Shown here: piece after piece, positions 38,469 through 48,880 of the stretch | How positions within the stretch are numbered: position 1 is the first letter of the stretch | Layout of the letters: every line of letters starts with the position of its first letter | Assembly (NCBI RefSeq): GCF_020181655.1 | Contig: NZ_CP084032.1 | Span: forward strand, 1,488,001-1,552,000 | Length of the DNA: 64,000 nucleotides | Direction: 5' to 3' | DNA from: Pectobacterium colocasium | GTDB lineage: Bacteria; Pseudomonadota; Gammaproteobacteria; Enterobacterales; Enterobacteriaceae | Notes under the pieces: model-generated | The model's input: the letters and a program-made list of their open reading frames with translations, nothing else | Database searches by the model: none | Told to the model about the DNA's origin: nothing | Translations under genes and position numbers: made by a program

Positions 38469-39208
38469 ATCTATTTTTTCACCTTTAAATGAAGATAACC
38501 TCGATAGCGTATCAGGGCAGACACAGATGAACCAGAATTTGCAGGGATATTCTTTTTTTGGCGAGTCCGGTACGAGCGTCGGCAGCCTGTCGACCCGCGC
38601 TTTCCTCCACTTTTACACGGCAGTTAGCCTATATAAATCTTGTGTGACAAGTTATTTAAAACAGCGTGAAAAAGCAGCAATAAGCAAGATTTTCAGAATT
38701 ATGAGCGGGATAGCTCGCGTTAGTGTTTGATAGTGTTGGTAGACAACGCATAGAATATGCCAGCCTATTTAACAGGATTTTTACGACAGGAAGGCGCGGG
38801 TTTTTGCTATGATTTTTTATTCGCATCTTACAGCTTCCTGCAAAAACGCCTCTTAGGTTGGCGGTGCATGAGGGGAAGCGAGTGCGTAGTCTTATTCTGA
38901 AAAGCTCGTCCTGGAACATCTTACCCTTGTACTCTTTACTTCGTCATCAATACTATTGGGGTGAAAATTGGCGTTGTAGACTTAGCTATATTTTTATAAA
39001 TAAATCTATTGATGAGAAATATTTTGTTAGCAATGTCAGTTAGCTAGCAAATTTATGAAGTATTTACATAAAAGCAGAGGGCTTACGGAGCCAGATATGT
39101 TGCCACAGGATGGTGTTCCGTACGTTGTTGACAGCGCATTGGTTGCTATAAGCCAAGGGCGGTAGCGTGTCTGATGCAGAATATTTAACGGTTGATGATG
39201 GTGCAAAA
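38469..39208. other. Long leader and promoter region of the polysaccharide cluster
   Basis: 740 bp between divergent yegH and the first polysaccharide gene. It carries the JUMPstart/ops element at its right end and must hold the cluster promoter. The middle is AT-rich. No clear gene, RcsAB box or well-spaced sigma-70 promoter could be picked by eye. Confidence 0.6.
39131..39169 (+). promoter_or_regulatory. JUMPstart element with RfaH ops site
   Basis: CAGCGCATTGG ... AAGGGCGGTAGCGT fits the 39-bp JUMPstart consensus, and GGCGGTAGCGTG at 39158-39169 is an exact ops element. RfaH is recruited to the ops hairpin in the paused transcription complex and gives long-range antitermination in surface-polysaccharide operons. 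It lies 40 nt before the chosen start of the first gene. Confidence 0.9.
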
Positions 39209-40294
39209 ATGCAAGATTTCATCGTTGTATTTTTAAGCGCATTCGTCGCGCTGTTCTTGGTTAGAAAGGTCGCAATCAACGTCGGATTGGTGGATAAACC
39301 ATGTGCACGTAAAAAGCACCGTGGAAATGTTCCTCTTGTCGGGGGCGTGTCGATTTATCTCGCGCTCTGCGTTTTATTTATGCTGCATTCTGACTGGCTT
39401 CCTGATTTCTCCCTATACATGATTTGCACTACCTTGCTATTGGTTGTCGGTGTGATTGATGACCGTTTTGACCTCCCCGTTTTTCCCCGGTTCGTTGTTC
39501 AACTGCTGGTGGGTAGTTTAATGATGTACTCGGGGTTATACCTTTCATCATTAGGGGACGTGGTGTTTGGTCATGAACTGCTTTTAGGGGGATTCGGGTA
39601 CGTCATTACATTGTTTGCCGTATGCGGGGCTATCAATGCCTTTAATATGATCGATGGTATTGATGGTTTACTGGGCTCACTCGCCTGTATCGCATTTTGC
39701 TCACTGTTTTTTTTATTCTATTCAGGGGGCGAACGCCAATTTGGGCTCTGGAGCCTATGCATGATGGCGGCTATGCTACCTTATCTTTTCCTGAATCTTG
39801 GCATCCCTCTGGGAAAAAGATTTAAGGTTTTTATGGGGGATGCAGGTAGCACCGTTATAGGATTTACCGTACTTTGGTTGCTGATTCTTGCTTCTCAGGG
39901 AGAAAGCGCGGTAATGAATCCAGTGACGGCGCTTTGGTTAATTGCGATCCCTCTGATGGACATGGTTGCTATCACGCTACGGCGGTTTTTGAAAGGCGAT
40001 AGTCCGTTTAAGGCCGACAGGGGACATCTTCACCACATTCTGATGTCTTCAGGACTGACCGCGCGACAGTCGTTGATGATAATTACGTTTGTGGCACTAT
40101 TGTTTGCCGTTGTGGGAATCATCAGCGATCGCAATCACGTGAGCCAGCCTATGATGTTAGGCCTATTTTTTGTAATGTTTACCGGTTATTTCTATTTTAT
40201 ACCGCGTATAGAAAAGGTGATGCAGTGGGGACGACGAACTCGTTCCGACAGGCTGGTAAATGAGTTGCCAAACCGTACTGTTCAGCGTCGCTAA
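39209..40294 (+). CDS. WecA-like undecaprenyl-phosphate sugar-1-phosphate transferase
   Basis: Polyprenyl-phosphate N-acetylhexosamine-1-phosphate transferase family; it would start a lipid-linked repeat unit by moving GlcNAc-1-P or a related sugar phosphate from UDP onto undecaprenyl phosphate. 361 aa with about 11 membrane segments. WecA motifs are clear: RKVAINVGLVDKP, HRGNVPLVGG, NAFNMIDGIDGL, MGDAGS and the cytoplasmic DRGHLHH. The ATG at 39209 is chosen because it aligns with the family start and lies after the ops element; a GTG at 39167 would overlap ops. The chromosomal wecA of the enterobacterial common antigen cluster is presumably elsewhere, so this would be a second homologue. 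Confidence 0.85.
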   Translation: MQDFIVVFLSAFVALFLVRKVAINVGLVDKPCARKKHRGNVPLVGGVSIYLALCVLFMLHSDWLPDFSLYMICTTLLLVVGVIDDRFDLPVFPRFVVQLLVGSLMMYSGLYLSSLGDVVFGHELLLGGFGYVITLFAVCGAINAFNMIDGIDGLLGSLACIAFCSLFFLFYSGGERQFGLWSLCMMAAMLPYLFLNLGIPLGKRFKVFMGDAGSTVIGFTVLWLLILASQGESAVMNPVTALWLIAIPLMDMVAITLRRFLKGDSPFKADRGHLHHILMSSGLTARQSLMIITFVALLFAVVGIISDRNHVSQPMMLGLFFVMFTGYFYFIPRIEKVMQWGRRTRSDRLVNELPNRTVQRR

Positions 40295-40417
40295 GCGGAA
40301 AATTACCGACTTTTTACACGTTAGACTGCGGGTTCAGTTGAATAAAGATTCTCTATAATCATTTGATATTTTGTAGGGATTTGTGCAATTTTGAATTAAA
40401 AGTGATGGAATAACAGG

Positions 40418-41554
40418 ATGATAAAGCACAAGTTAAAATTGGCACCCTTAGTCGTGTCACTAGCCTTCCTTAGCGGCTGTACCATAATCCCCGGAAGTCA
40501 TCTATCGACGAGTGGCAAAGAGGTTATTGAGCAGCAAGACGCTGATTTCAATATTGATAAACTCGTTAATGTTTATCCTCTTACGCCTTATCTGGTCGAT
40601 AAAATGCGGCCTAAGCCATTAATCGCACAAACTAATCCTGCATTGGAACGTGAACTACAGCAATATGAGTACCGCATTGGTATTGGTGACGTCATCATGG
40701 TTACCGTGTGGGATCATCCAGAACTCACGACACCCGCAGGAACATATCGCACTGCTGCTGATACGGGGAACTGGGTACACTCCGACGGTACAATCTTCTA
40801 TCCGTATATTGGCAAGGTCAAAGTTGCTGGTAAAACGGTGATGGAAGTGCGTAGTGAAATTTCTTCCCGTTTGGCAACTTATATCGAGTCTCCACAAGTT
40901 GATGTTAATATCGCATCCTTCCGCTCTCAGAAAGCTTATGTCACGGGAGAAGTAAAAACCTCCGGTGAGCAGCCTATCACTAATGTGCCGTTAACGATTT
41001 TGGATGCCATTAACAAGGCTGGCGGATTAAGTGAAGATGCCGACTGGCGTAATATTGTGCTGACGCACAATGGCCAAGAAAAACGCATCTCTCTTCAGGC
41101 TTTGATGCAAAACGGCGACTTATCTCAGAACACACTGTTATATCCTGGAGATATCCTCTATATCCCTCGTAACGACGACTTAAAAGTTTTCGTTATGGGC
41201 GAGGTTAAGAAACAGAGTACGCTCAAGATGGATCGCAGCGGTATGACCTTGACAGAAGCTTTAGGTAACGCTGAAGGTATGGATCAAACGATGGCTGATG
41301 CAACAGGTGTCTTTGTTATCCGTCCCCTAAGAGGAACCCAAGGGCCGAAATTGGCTGATATTTACCAGCTCAATGCTGCCGATGCTACATCCCTTGTGAT
41401 GGGCGCAGAATTCCAGTTACAGCCGTATGATGTAGTCTATGTCACTACTGCACCTGTCGCGCGTTGGAACCGTTTGATTTCACAACTTGCACCGACGATC
41501 TCTGCGTTTAACGATTTGAGTGAAGGTAGCCTGCGAGTTCGTACCTGGCCATAG
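40418..41554 (+). CDS. wza: Wza outer-membrane polysaccharide export channel
   Basis: Octameric outer-membrane lipoprotein through which capsule or exopolysaccharide leaves the cell. 378 aa (379 in E. coli). Lipobox SLAFLSGC puts the lipidated Cys near residue 21. Poly_export and SLBB domains follow: [16 protein letters not shown] and [20 protein letters not shown], then [15 protein letters not shown]; a C-terminal amphipathic stretch forms the pore helix barrel. First of the wza-wzb-wzc export trio. Confidence 0.95.
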   Translation: MIKHKLKLAPLVVSLAFLSGCTIIPGSHLSTSGKEVIEQQDADFNIDKLVNVYPLTPYLVDKMRPKPLIAQTNPALERELQQYEYRIGIGDVIMVTVWDHPELTTPAGTYRTAADTGNWVHSDGTIFYPYIGKVKVAGKTVMEVRSEISSRLATYIESPQVDVNIASFRSQKAYVTGEVKTSGEQPITNVPLTILDAINKAGGLSEDADWRNIVLTHNGQEKRISLQALMQNGDLSQNTLLYPGDILYIPRNDDLKVFVMGEVKKQSTLKMDRSGMTLTEALGNAEGMDQTMADATGVFVIRPLRGTQGPKLADIYQLNAADATSLVMGAEFQLQPYDVVYVTTAPVARWNRLISQLAPTISAFNDLSEGSLRVRTWP

Positions 41555-41562
41555 AGATAATT

Positions 41563-41997
41563 ATGTTTGATTCAATATTAGTTGTCTGTGTAGGTAATAT
41601 TTGTCGTTCCCCTACAGGGGAGAGATTGCTAAAACAGGCATTACCTGCAAAAAAAGTGGCGTCCGCTGGGTTAGGGGCGCTGGTGGGAAAACCCGCTGAC
41701 GCTATGGCAACTGACGTTGCAAATAAATACGATCTTTCTCTTGAAGGACATGTTGCACAGCAGCTAACTTCCGCATTATGTCGGCAGTACGACCTCATTT
41801 TAGTTATGGAGAAAGAGCATATTGAGGCAGTGTGCCGCATTGCTCCTGAGGTTCGTGGTAAGACCATGTTATTCGGTCGTTGGCTGGAGCAACAAGAGAT
41901 CGCGGATCCTTATCGAAAGAGCCGCGAAGCTTTTGAATTTGTCTATTCACAACTTGAGCAGTCTGCCCAGAAATGGGTGCAGGTACTAAGCCGTTAA
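41563..41997 (+). CDS. wzb: Wzb low-molecular-weight protein tyrosine phosphatase
   Basis: Cytoplasmic phosphatase that dephosphorylates the Wzc tyrosine kinase, a cycle needed for high-molecular-weight polymer. 144 aa. The catalytic P-loop CVGNICRSPTGE is at residue 9 (Cys nucleophile, Arg) and the general acid Asp is in IADPYRKS. It starts 8 nt after wza and lies 16 nt before wzc. Confidence 0.95.
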   Translation: MFDSILVVCVGNICRSPTGERLLKQALPAKKVASAGLGALVGKPADAMATDVANKYDLSLEGHVAQQLTSALCRQYDLILVMEKEHIEAVCRIAPEVRGKTMLFGRWLEQQEIADPYRKSREAFEFVYSQLEQSAQKWVQVLSR

Positions 41998-42013
41998 CAA
42001 GTCAGGGAAACCC

Positions 42014-44182
42014 ATGGCAGAGAAAATTTCAGTAAAAACCGCCGATTCAAACGCGGATGAGATTGATTTAGGTCGTTTATTAGGGACATTATTAGATAAC
42101 AGATGGCTAATAATCGGTGTAACGGTAATTTTTCTAATATTCGGTATTCTCTATGCTACGCTGGCAACGCCAATATATAAAGCGGATGCCTTGGTTCAGG
42201 TAGAGAAAAACAGCAGTAATAAGTTAATTAACGATATAACCAGCATGCTACCAGACGCTAAGCCAGAATCGGCAGCGGAGATAGAGTTAATAACTTCTCG
42301 AATGATAATAGGGAAGACCGTTAATGATTTAGCGCTGGATATTAATGTTCAGCAAAATTACTTTCCTTTTTTTGGTAAAGGAATTGCCAGATTGACAGGT
42401 GCCACGAAAGGGGTACTTGCTGTTTCTCGTCTGGATGTACCTGATTCCTGGAAAGATGAACCTATTACGTTAAAGGTTATTGATAATAAAAACTATAGTA
42501 TATCTGCTGGCGATACTGTTCAGTTTGACGGTCAGGTTGGTAAACTAGAACGTCATGATGGGATTACGTTGTTAATTAGTGATATTGCTGCTGATGAAGG
42601 AACAACGTTTAGTATCAAAAAACTTAATCAGTTAACAGCAATTAATAATATACTAAAAACATTGAGTGTCGCTGATAGAGGAAAAGATACGGGCGTCTTA
42701 GCGTTAAGCCTCGAAGGTGAAGACCCGGTACTGACCAATAAAATACTTAATAGTATTAGTGAAAACTATTTACAACAAAATGTCGAACGTAAGTCAGAAG
42801 AGTCTGGGCGCAGCCTTGAGTTTTTAAAGGAACAGTTGCCTAACGTAAGAAGTATATTGGATGAAGCTGATAATAAATTGAATCTGTTTCGCCAGAAAAA
42901 TGAATCAGTAGATTTATCATTAGAAGCTAAATCCGTTTTAGAAACAATGGTTGCTCTAGAGGCTCAGTTAAATGAACTAACATTTAAAGAAGCCGAGATA
43001 TCAAAACTTTATACAAAAGAACACCCTGCTTATCGGGCATTATTAGAAAAACGTAGAACGCTTGAAGAAGAAAAGGAAAAAATTAACAAACGAGTTGGAG
43101 CAATGCCGAAGACGCAACAGGAAATTATTCGGTTAACTCGTGATGTTAAGGCTGGTCAAGAAGTATATATGCAGCTGCTGAACAAACAGCAGGAATTAAG
43201 CATTAATAAAGCCAGCACAGTAGGTAATGTTCGAATCATTGATAGTGCAGTTGTGCAGCTTAAACCCGTTAAGCCTGAGAAAGTATTTATTGTTTTATTA
43301 TCTATAATACTGGGCGGGTTACTCTCTGTATCATTTGTTCTGATAAGAACCATACTGCATAAAGGCATTGAGAGCCCTGAACAGCTTGCTGAGTTGGGTA
43401 TCAGCGTCTATGCAAGTGTGCCGTTGTCAGCTTGGCAACAGAAGAAAGACCGAGCCCTATTAGGGAAGGGTAAAAGAGGCAATACTCGATCTACAGAATT
43501 GCTTGCCGTTGGGAATCCTGCAGATCTCGCGATTGAAGCCATCAGAAGTTTACGCACCAGTCTGCATTTCGCCATGATGGAAGCCAAAAACAATGTGCTG
43601 ATGATCTCTGGTGCAAGCCCTGCGATTGGTAAAACATTCGTCAGTGCGAACCTCGGAGCCGTTATCGCTCAGTCAGGGCAACGAGTACTCATCGTCGACT
43701 GTGATATGCGCAAAGGCTACGCCCATGAGCTGATGGGATGTCAGGGTACAGACGGGCTTTCCGATATACTGTCAGGACAAATTACGACAGAGAAAAGTAT
43801 TCGTAAAACGGCTGTAGAAAATATGGATTTTATCCCTCGTGGACAGATCCCACCTAATCCTTCTGAATTGTTAATGCATAGCCGTTTCTCACAATTCATC
43901 GATTGGGCGACGAAGAACTACGACATTGTGTTGCTGGATACACCTCCAATTCTTGCTGTAACTGATGCTGCTGTTATTAGCAGACATGCTGGAACTTCAC
44001 TTCTGGTTGCTCGCTTTGAGGTGAATACACTGAAAGAAATTGAAGTGAGTATTCGTCGTTTTGAACAGAATGGTACGGAAATCAAAGGTGTTATTCTGAA
44101 TGCGATTGTAAAACGTGCGGCTAGCTACTATAGCTACGGAAATTATGATTATTATTCATACGAATATAAATCAGATAAGTAG
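42014..44182 (+). CDS. wzc: Wzc tyrosine autokinase / polysaccharide co-polymerase
   Basis: Inner-membrane PCP-2a protein controlling polymer length and export with Wza. 722 aa. An N-terminal Wzz domain is flanked by membrane helices (WLIIGVTVIFLIFGILYATL near residue 30 and a second around 425), then comes a cytoplasmic BY-kinase domain with Walker A SGASPAIGKTFVSANLG, Walker A' VLIVDCDMRKG and Walker B VLLDTPP. The C-terminus is a tyrosine cluster (SYYSYGNYDYYSYEY) that is autophosphorylated. A perfect hairpin follows 33 nt after the stop. Confidence 0.95.
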   Translation: MAEKISVKTADSNADEIDLGRLLGTLLDNRWLIIGVTVIFLIFGILYATLATPIYKADALVQVEKNSSNKLINDITSMLPDAKPESAAEIELITSRMIIGKTVNDLALDINVQQNYFPFFGKGIARLTGATKGVLAVSRLDVPDSWKDEPITLKVIDNKNYSISAGDTVQFDGQVGKLERHDGITLLISDIAADEGTTFSIKKLNQLTAINNILKTLSVADRGKDTGVLALSLEGEDPVLTNKILNSISENYLQQNVERKSEESGRSLEFLKEQLPNVRSILDEADNKLNLFRQKNESVDLSLEAKSVLETMVALEAQLNELTFKEAEISKLYTKEHPAYRALLEKRRTLEEEKEKINKRVGAMPKTQQEIIRLTRDVKAGQEVYMQLLNKQQELSINKASTVGNVRIIDSAVVQLKPVKPEKVFIVLLSIILGGLLSVSFVLIRTILHKGIESPEQLAELGISVYASVPLSAWQQKKDRALLGKGKRGNTRSTELLAVGNPADLAIEAIRSLRTSLHFAMMEAKNNVLMISGASPAIGKTFVSANLGAVIAQSGQRVLIVDCDMRKGYAHELMGCQGTDGLSDILSGQITTEKSIRKTAVENMDFIPRGQIPPNPSELLMHSRFSQFIDWATKNYDIVLLDTPPILAVTDAAVISRHAGTSLLVARFEVNTLKEIEVSIRRFEQNGTEIKGVILNAIVKRAASYYSYGNYDYYSYEYKSDK

Positions 44183-44215
44183 TTTCTCTAGGTAAACGTT
44201 CTATTCTTATCCTAT

Positions 44216-44246
44216 GGCAAGTAATTCTCTTATAGAATTACTTGCC
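44216..44246 (+). terminator. Attenuator-like hairpin between wzc and wbaP
   Basis: Perfect 12-bp stem GGCAAGTAATTC / GAATTACTTGCC with a 7-nt loop, followed by TGAATTTCATTCC. It splits the export genes from the repeat-unit genes. I recall a stem-loop attenuator overcome by RfaH at the same place in the E. coli K30 capsule operon. Confidence 0.65.
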
Positions 44247-44397
44247 TGAATTTCATTCCTCACCCTTCATTTAAAATATAATAAATCTACTAAAATAATG
44301 TAACTAAAGCATTAGCAGTCTAAATGCCAAAGTGTTTATTGATTTTTAAACGTGTTAATTAATGAATCATTAGCAATTGCTAAGGTGTGTAACAATC

Positions 44398-45831
44398 ATG
44401 CATTCATTTTTAAATCTTAGAAAAATAAATATAATAAAGTTCTCATTGGCATTTTCAGATTTTTTCTTTTTTAATATTTCCCTAACGCTCACTTTTATTT
44501 TTATTAAGCTATTTGGTTTTAATATATATTCTTTTATCCCAAAGGATGAATTCTTTGCCAGATTTGCTTCGCATGTTGTTTTCTCTGTTATTTGTGTAAG
44601 CTGGTTCTGGGTCAGATTAAGACATTACTCCTATCGTAAACCATTCTGGTTCGAGTTAAAGGAAGTTCTAAGAACCCTGGTTATTTTCTCCATATTGGAT
44701 TTGGCGTTTGTTGCGTTTTCAAAGTGGGATTTTTCCCGATATGTTTGGGTTCTAACGTGGTTTTTTGCGCTGATTTTAGTTCCTTTTGGACGTTCGTTAA
44801 CCAAACGAATTTTAGACAAGTTGAATCTTTGGAAAAAACAAACGGTCATCATTGGAAACGGTAAAAACGCCAGAGATGCCTATGCTGCTTTACAAAGCGA
44901 AGAAATCTTGGGTTTTAGCATAGTGGCGTTTTTTTCAACTAAGAAAAGCGATGATAGCCAGATCTTTAATATTCCTGTTCTCTCTTCGGAAGAGGAACTT
45001 TGGGAACAGTGCTGTTCTGAAGAAACACAGTTCATTGTTGCGGTTGACGCAGAAGATTATGAGCTGAGGGATTATTGGTTAAAATCACTAGCCAAGAAGA
45101 AGTGCCGCTCCGTCTCCGTCATTCCAACGCTGCGCGGCGTTCCTTTATATGGAACTGAAATGTCTTTCATTTTTAGCCATGAAGTCATGATTCTGCGCGT
45201 CAGCAATAATCTGGCTAAAAGAACATCACGAATAGTAAAAAGAACGTTTGATATTGTGGGATCCATCTCTATTATTTTTGTCGCTTCCCCTTTGCTGCTA
45301 TTTTTGGCTTTCTTGATTTCCAAAGATGGTGGCCCAGCTATATATGGGCACGAACGCGTAGGGCGTAATGCAAAGAAATTTAAATGCCTGAAGTTTCGTT
45401 CAATGATTGTCAACTCTCAGGAGGTACTGCAGGAGTTACTCGACAACGATCCTGAGGCAAGGGCTGAGTGGGAAAAAGATTTTAAGTTAAAAAATGATCC
45501 CAGAATCACCAAAGTAGGTAATTTCATCCGGAAGACCAGCCTGGATGAGTTACCGCAATTGTTCAATGTGCTGAAAGGGGAGATGAGCTTGGTTGGCCCT
45601 CGCCCTATTGTTGAGCAAGAGTTGGAGCGCTATGCCGGTGATGTCGACTATTATCTCATGGCAAAGCCAGGAATGACCGGATTATGGCAGGTCAGCGGTA
45701 GAAATGATGTTGATTATGATACCCGAGTGTACTTTGATGCGTGGTATGTAAAAAATTGGTCACTATGGAATGATATCGCTATTTTATTTAAGACAATTAA
45801 TGTTGTCTTAAAAAGAGATGGCGCGTATTAG
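44398..45831 (+). CDS. wbaP: WbaP-type undecaprenyl-phosphate galactose phosphotransferase
   Basis: Initiating polyprenol-phosphate hexose-1-phosphate transferase; WbaP uses UDP-Gal, related WcaJ uses UDP-Glc. 477 aa (about 476 in Salmonella WbaP). Several N-terminal membrane helices, a Rossmann-like middle region (VIIGNGKNARDAYAAL), one further helix (about residue 285), then the catalytic domain with KFRSMI, TSLDELPQLFNVLKGEMSLV and KPGMTGLWQVSGRN. The ATG at 44398 has AAGGTG upstream and gives the family length. Galactose as substrate is favoured by length and the C-terminal match but is not proven. It is separated from ddhD by about 125 bp. Confidence 0.85.
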   Translation: MHSFLNLRKINIIKFSLAFSDFFFFNISLTLTFIFIKLFGFNIYSFIPKDEFFARFASHVVFSVICVSWFWVRLRHYSYRKPFWFELKEVLRTLVIFSILDLAFVAFSKWDFSRYVWVLTWFFALILVPFGRSLTKRILDKLNLWKKQTVIIGNGKNARDAYAALQSEEILGFSIVAFFSTKKSDDSQIFNIPVLSSEEELWEQCCSEETQFIVAVDAEDYELRDYWLKSLAKKKCRSVSVIPTLRGVPLYGTEMSFIFSHEVMILRVSNNLAKRTSRIVKRTFDIVGSISIIFVASPLLLFLAFLISKDGGPAIYGHERVGRNAKKFKCLKFRSMIVNSQEVLQELLDNDPEARAEWEKDFKLKNDPRITKVGNFIRKTSLDELPQLFNVLKGEMSLVGPRPIVEQELERYAGDVDYYLMAKPGMTGLWQVSGRNDVDYDTRVYFDAWYVKNWSLWNDIAILFKTINVVLKRDGAY

Positions 45832-45955
45832 TGATTTATCAAATGAAATCGACATTGGACAGAACATATCAATGTGCATGTTTCATGTTTTGTAATCAGT
45901 ACTAAATCAGCTAATTGAAATTAGTCGAAAGTGTAAATAATAGTTGGCTTCCATT

Positions 45956-46915
45956 ATGACGAATAAAATCACATTAATGCCTTCTGGTGTTGTTTTCGAA
46001 TGTGGCTCAGAAAAAACAATTTTAGATTCAGCAATAGAACAAGGGATTGTTCTGGAACATAGCTGTAAAAATGGTTCGTGTAATGCGTGTGAAGCCCACA
46101 TTCTTGGTCCGCAGGGTGAAGTCCTTACTACCATTTTGACTTGTCAGGTGAAACCTGACTGCGATATGACGCTGGAAGCTGAGTATTATCCAGAACTAGC
46201 GAATATTAAAAGTAAAACAGCACCGTGTAAGGTTGACTCTATAGAATATCCTCATGAGGATATTGCAATTATTACGCTTCGTTTACCACCTACAGCAAAT
46301 CTTACATTCTTGCCTGGGCAATATCTTGATCTGAAGTATCAAGGTATAGCCAGAAGCTACTCAATAGCTTCTATTCCACAAAACAATAGCAAAATTGAGC
46401 TTCATTTAAAGCGAGTGGAAAATGGTGCCATGAGTAGTAAAATATTTGGCCATCTATCTGCTAACCAATTAATGCAGCTTGAAGGACCAAAGGGCACTTT
46501 TTTCTATCGTAACAATGAACACTCAGGACCAATCATATTCCTGGCAACGGGAACAGGATTTGCGCCAATAAAATCGATTGTTACTGATTTACTTAATAAA
46601 GGTATTCAACGGGATATTTACATTTATTGGGGAAATAGAAAAAGTAAATTGTTCTATGACCCTTCCGTTGCGCTGTGGGAAAGCCAGCATGCTAATGTTA
46701 AGTGCAGTCTGGTTCTGTCTCGGCCTGAAGATGATTGGAATGGAAGATATGGTTATGTTCAAGAGTTTGTCGTTGCCGATATTAGCGACTTGAACACAGC
46801 CAGCGTCTATGCTTGTGGAAGCCAATCAATGATTGAGTCAGCAAAAGCGTTATTAATTGAGAATGGACTTCCTGCAGCTAATTTTTACTCAGATGCCTTT
46901 GTTGTATCGGGTTGA
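45956..46915 (+). CDS. ddhD: CDP-6-deoxy-delta-3,4-glucoseen reductase (E3)
   Basis: NADH-dependent flavoprotein that feeds electrons to DdhC during C3 deoxygenation of CDP-4-keto-6-deoxyglucose. 319 aa. The N-terminal plant-type [2Fe-2S] ferredoxin domain has HSCKNGSCNACEAHI (about residues 34-48) and a fourth Cys in LTCQV; it is followed by FAD-binding RSYSIAS and NAD-binding GTGFAPIKS. The ATG at 45956 is chosen; a TTG 12 nt upstream is the alternative. First of ddhD-ddhA-ddhB-ddhC, the same order as in Yersinia and Salmonella dideoxysugar clusters. Confidence 0.92.
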   Translation: MTNKITLMPSGVVFECGSEKTILDSAIEQGIVLEHSCKNGSCNACEAHILGPQGEVLTTILTCQVKPDCDMTLEAEYYPELANIKSKTAPCKVDSIEYPHEDIAIITLRLPPTANLTFLPGQYLDLKYQGIARSYSIASIPQNNSKIELHLKRVENGAMSSKIFGHLSANQLMQLEGPKGTFFYRNNEHSGPIIFLATGTGFAPIKSIVTDLLNKGIQRDIYIYWGNRKSKLFYDPSVALWESQHANVKCSLVLSRPEDDWNGRYGYVQEFVVADISDLNTASVYACGSQSMIESAKALLIENGLPAANFYSDAFVVSG

Positions 46916-47009
46916 ATGATAAAGCGATTAAGAAATATATATTGAATGTATTATTTGTCATCAGCAGATGACAAAAAATTAAAGAGTAGGAACCAACTAG
47001 GAGCGTTCC

Positions 47010-47783
47010 ATGAAAGCGGTGATACTTGCAGGTGGGTTAGGTACCAGACTGAGCGAAGAAACGGTGACTAAGCCTAAGCCCATGGTTGAAATTGGTGGGA
47101 AACCTATCTTATGGCATATCATGAAGATGTACTCTTATCATGGCATAAATGAATTCATCATATGCTGTGGATATAAGGGATATGTTATTAAGGAGTATTT
47201 TGCGAATTATTTCCTGCACATGTCTGATATCACCTTCAATATGAAGGATAATGAAATGACGGTGCTTCAAAAACGTGCAGAGCCCTGGAAGGTTACGCTC
47301 GTCGATACTGGCGATCACTCCATGACTGGAGGCCGCCTGCGCCGCGTTTCTGAATATATTAAAGATGATGAGTGCTTTTGCTTTACCTACGGTGACGGGG
47401 TATGCGGCGTTGATATTCAAGATACGATCGCCTTCCATAAGCGCCATGGTAAGCTTGCTACATTGACGGCGACATTACCGCCGGGTCGTTTCGGAGCACT
47501 CGAATTATCCAATGGACAGGTTCAAAGTTTTAAAGAGAAACCAAAAGGCGATGGTGCCTTGATTAATGGTGGTTTCTTTGTTTTATCTCCTAAGGTGCTG
47601 GACCTCATTGACGGTGACAGCAGCGTTTGGGAACAATCACCTCTGATGACTCTGGCCGCACAGGGTGAGTTGATGGCTTATGAGTACACGGGTTTCTGGC
47701 AGCCAATGGATACGTTGAGAGACAAAATGCTTCTTGATGAACTTTGGCAAAATGATGAGGCTCCTTGGAAAAAATGGGAGTAG
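47010..47783 (+). CDS. ddhA: Glucose-1-phosphate cytidylyltransferase
   Basis: Makes CDP-glucose from CTP and glucose 1-phosphate, the first committed step to CDP-3,6-dideoxysugars. 257 aa, the usual length for RfbF/DdhA. The nucleotidyltransferase signature [20 protein letters not shown] is at residue 8; the conserved [14 protein letters not shown] and the Asp of YGDGVCGVD are also present. A TAGGAGCG ribosome-binding site precedes the ATG. It ends 5 nt before the chosen start of ddhB. Confidence 0.96.
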   Translation: MKAVILAGGLGTRLSEETVTKPKPMVEIGGKPILWHIMKMYSYHGINEFIICCGYKGYVIKEYFANYFLHMSDITFNMKDNEMTVLQKRAEPWKVTLVDTGDHSMTGGRLRRVSEYIKDDECFCFTYGDGVCGVDIQDTIAFHKRHGKLATLTATLPPGRFGALELSNGQVQSFKEKPKGDGALINGGFFVLSPKVLDLIDGDSSVWEQSPLMTLAAQGELMAYEYTGFWQPMDTLRDKMLLDELWQNDEAPWKKWE

Positions 47784-47788
47784 ACAGC

Positions 47789-48880
47789 GTGGTAAATTCA
47801 GCATTTTGGCAAGGCAAAAAAGTCTTCGTGACGGGGCACACTGGCTTCAAAGGTAGTTGGTTATGCCTGTGGCTGCAGAGCATGGGTGCAGAGGTAAAAG
47901 GGTACGCGTTGGAGGCACCGACGACCCCTTCTATTTATCAATCTGCCTGTGTTGAAGAAGGGATGTCCAGCGAAATTGGGGATATCCGTGATTACCAGAA
48001 AATGGAAGACAGTATCAGAGCGTTTGGCCCTGAAATTGTTTTCCACATGGCGGCGCAGCCGCTTGTCAGGCTTTCGTACGATATTCCTGTTGATACTTAC
48101 GCGACGAATGTCATGGGTACTGTGCATTTGCTGGAAGCGGTGCGTAAAATCGGTGGCGTTAAAGCCGTAGTCAATATTACCAGCGATAAGTGCTACGAAA
48201 ACAAAGAATGGGTTTGGGGATATCGTGAGAACGAACCCATGGGTGGCTATGACCCTTACAGTAACAGCAAAGGCTGTGCTGAATTGGTCGCTGCAGCATA
48301 TCGACAGTCATACTTTAACGCTGATAAATATCAGGAACATGGCTGTGCGCTGGCTTCGGTCAGAGCGGGTAATGTGATCGGCGGTGGTGATTGGGCACTT
48401 GATCGTCTTATTCCCGATATTCTTAAGGCATTTGAAGAGCAACGTCCCGTCTTGATTCGCAGTCCGCACGCTATCCGCCCTTGGCAGCATGTGCTTGAGC
48501 CGCTGTCTGGTTATCTCTGCATTGCGCAGGCGCTTTATCTAAACGGTACGGCGTATGCGGAAGGCTGGAACTTTGGGCCGCTAGATGAAGATGCTCAACC
48601 TGTTCAATGGATTGTTGAGAAGATGGTTGGCGCGTGGGGTGACGATGCATCCTGGATTTTGGATGATGGTGAACATCCCCACGAGGCACATTACCTGAAA
48701 CTGGATTGTTCCAAGGCTAAAATGCGCTTGAATTGGGCACCAGTATGGCGGCTTAAAGAGACGCTAAACCGTATTGTTGCCTGGCATAAAGCCTGGTTAG
48801 CCGGTGCGGATATGCGTCAGACTACGCTAAATGAAATACATGATTATATGAAAACTCAAAATGATAAAGGTCACTATTGA
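47789..48880 (+). CDS. ddhB: CDP-glucose 4,6-dehydratase
   Basis: SDR enzyme converting CDP-glucose to CDP-4-keto-6-deoxy-D-glucose. 363 aa from the chosen start. NAD motif [11 protein letters not shown], the ITSDKCY catalytic strand and the YxxxK pair in [11 protein letters not shown] are clear; [12 protein letters not shown] and [13 protein letters not shown] are typical of RfbG/DdhB. A GTG at 47789 is chosen because GGGAG stands 8 nt upstream and it gives the family N-terminus ([16 protein letters not shown]); an in-frame ATG at 47774, inside ddhA, is the alternative. The stop overlaps the ddhC start by one base. Confidence 0.93.
   Translation: MVNSAFWQGKKVFVTGHTGFKGSWLCLWLQSMGAEVKGYALEAPTTPSIYQSACVEEGMSSEIGDIRDYQKMEDSIRAFGPEIVFHMAAQPLVRLSYDIPVDTYATNVMGTVHLLEAVRKIGGVKAVVNITSDKCYENKEWVWGYRENEPMGGYDPYSNSKGCAELVAAAYRQSYFNADKYQEHGCALASVRAGNVIGGGDWALDRLIPDILKAFEEQRPVLIRSPHAIRPWQHVLEPLSGYLCIAQALYLNGTAYAEGWNFGPLDEDAQPVQWIVEKMVGAWGDDASWILDDGEHPHEAHYLKLDCSKAKMRLNWAPVWRLKETLNRIVAWHKAWLAGADMRQTTLNEIHDYMKTQNDKGHY

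Noticed and set aside
37909..38730. 273-codon plus-strand frame
   Set aside because: Antisense to yegH; low-complexity Ser/Ile-rich product with no recognisable domain.
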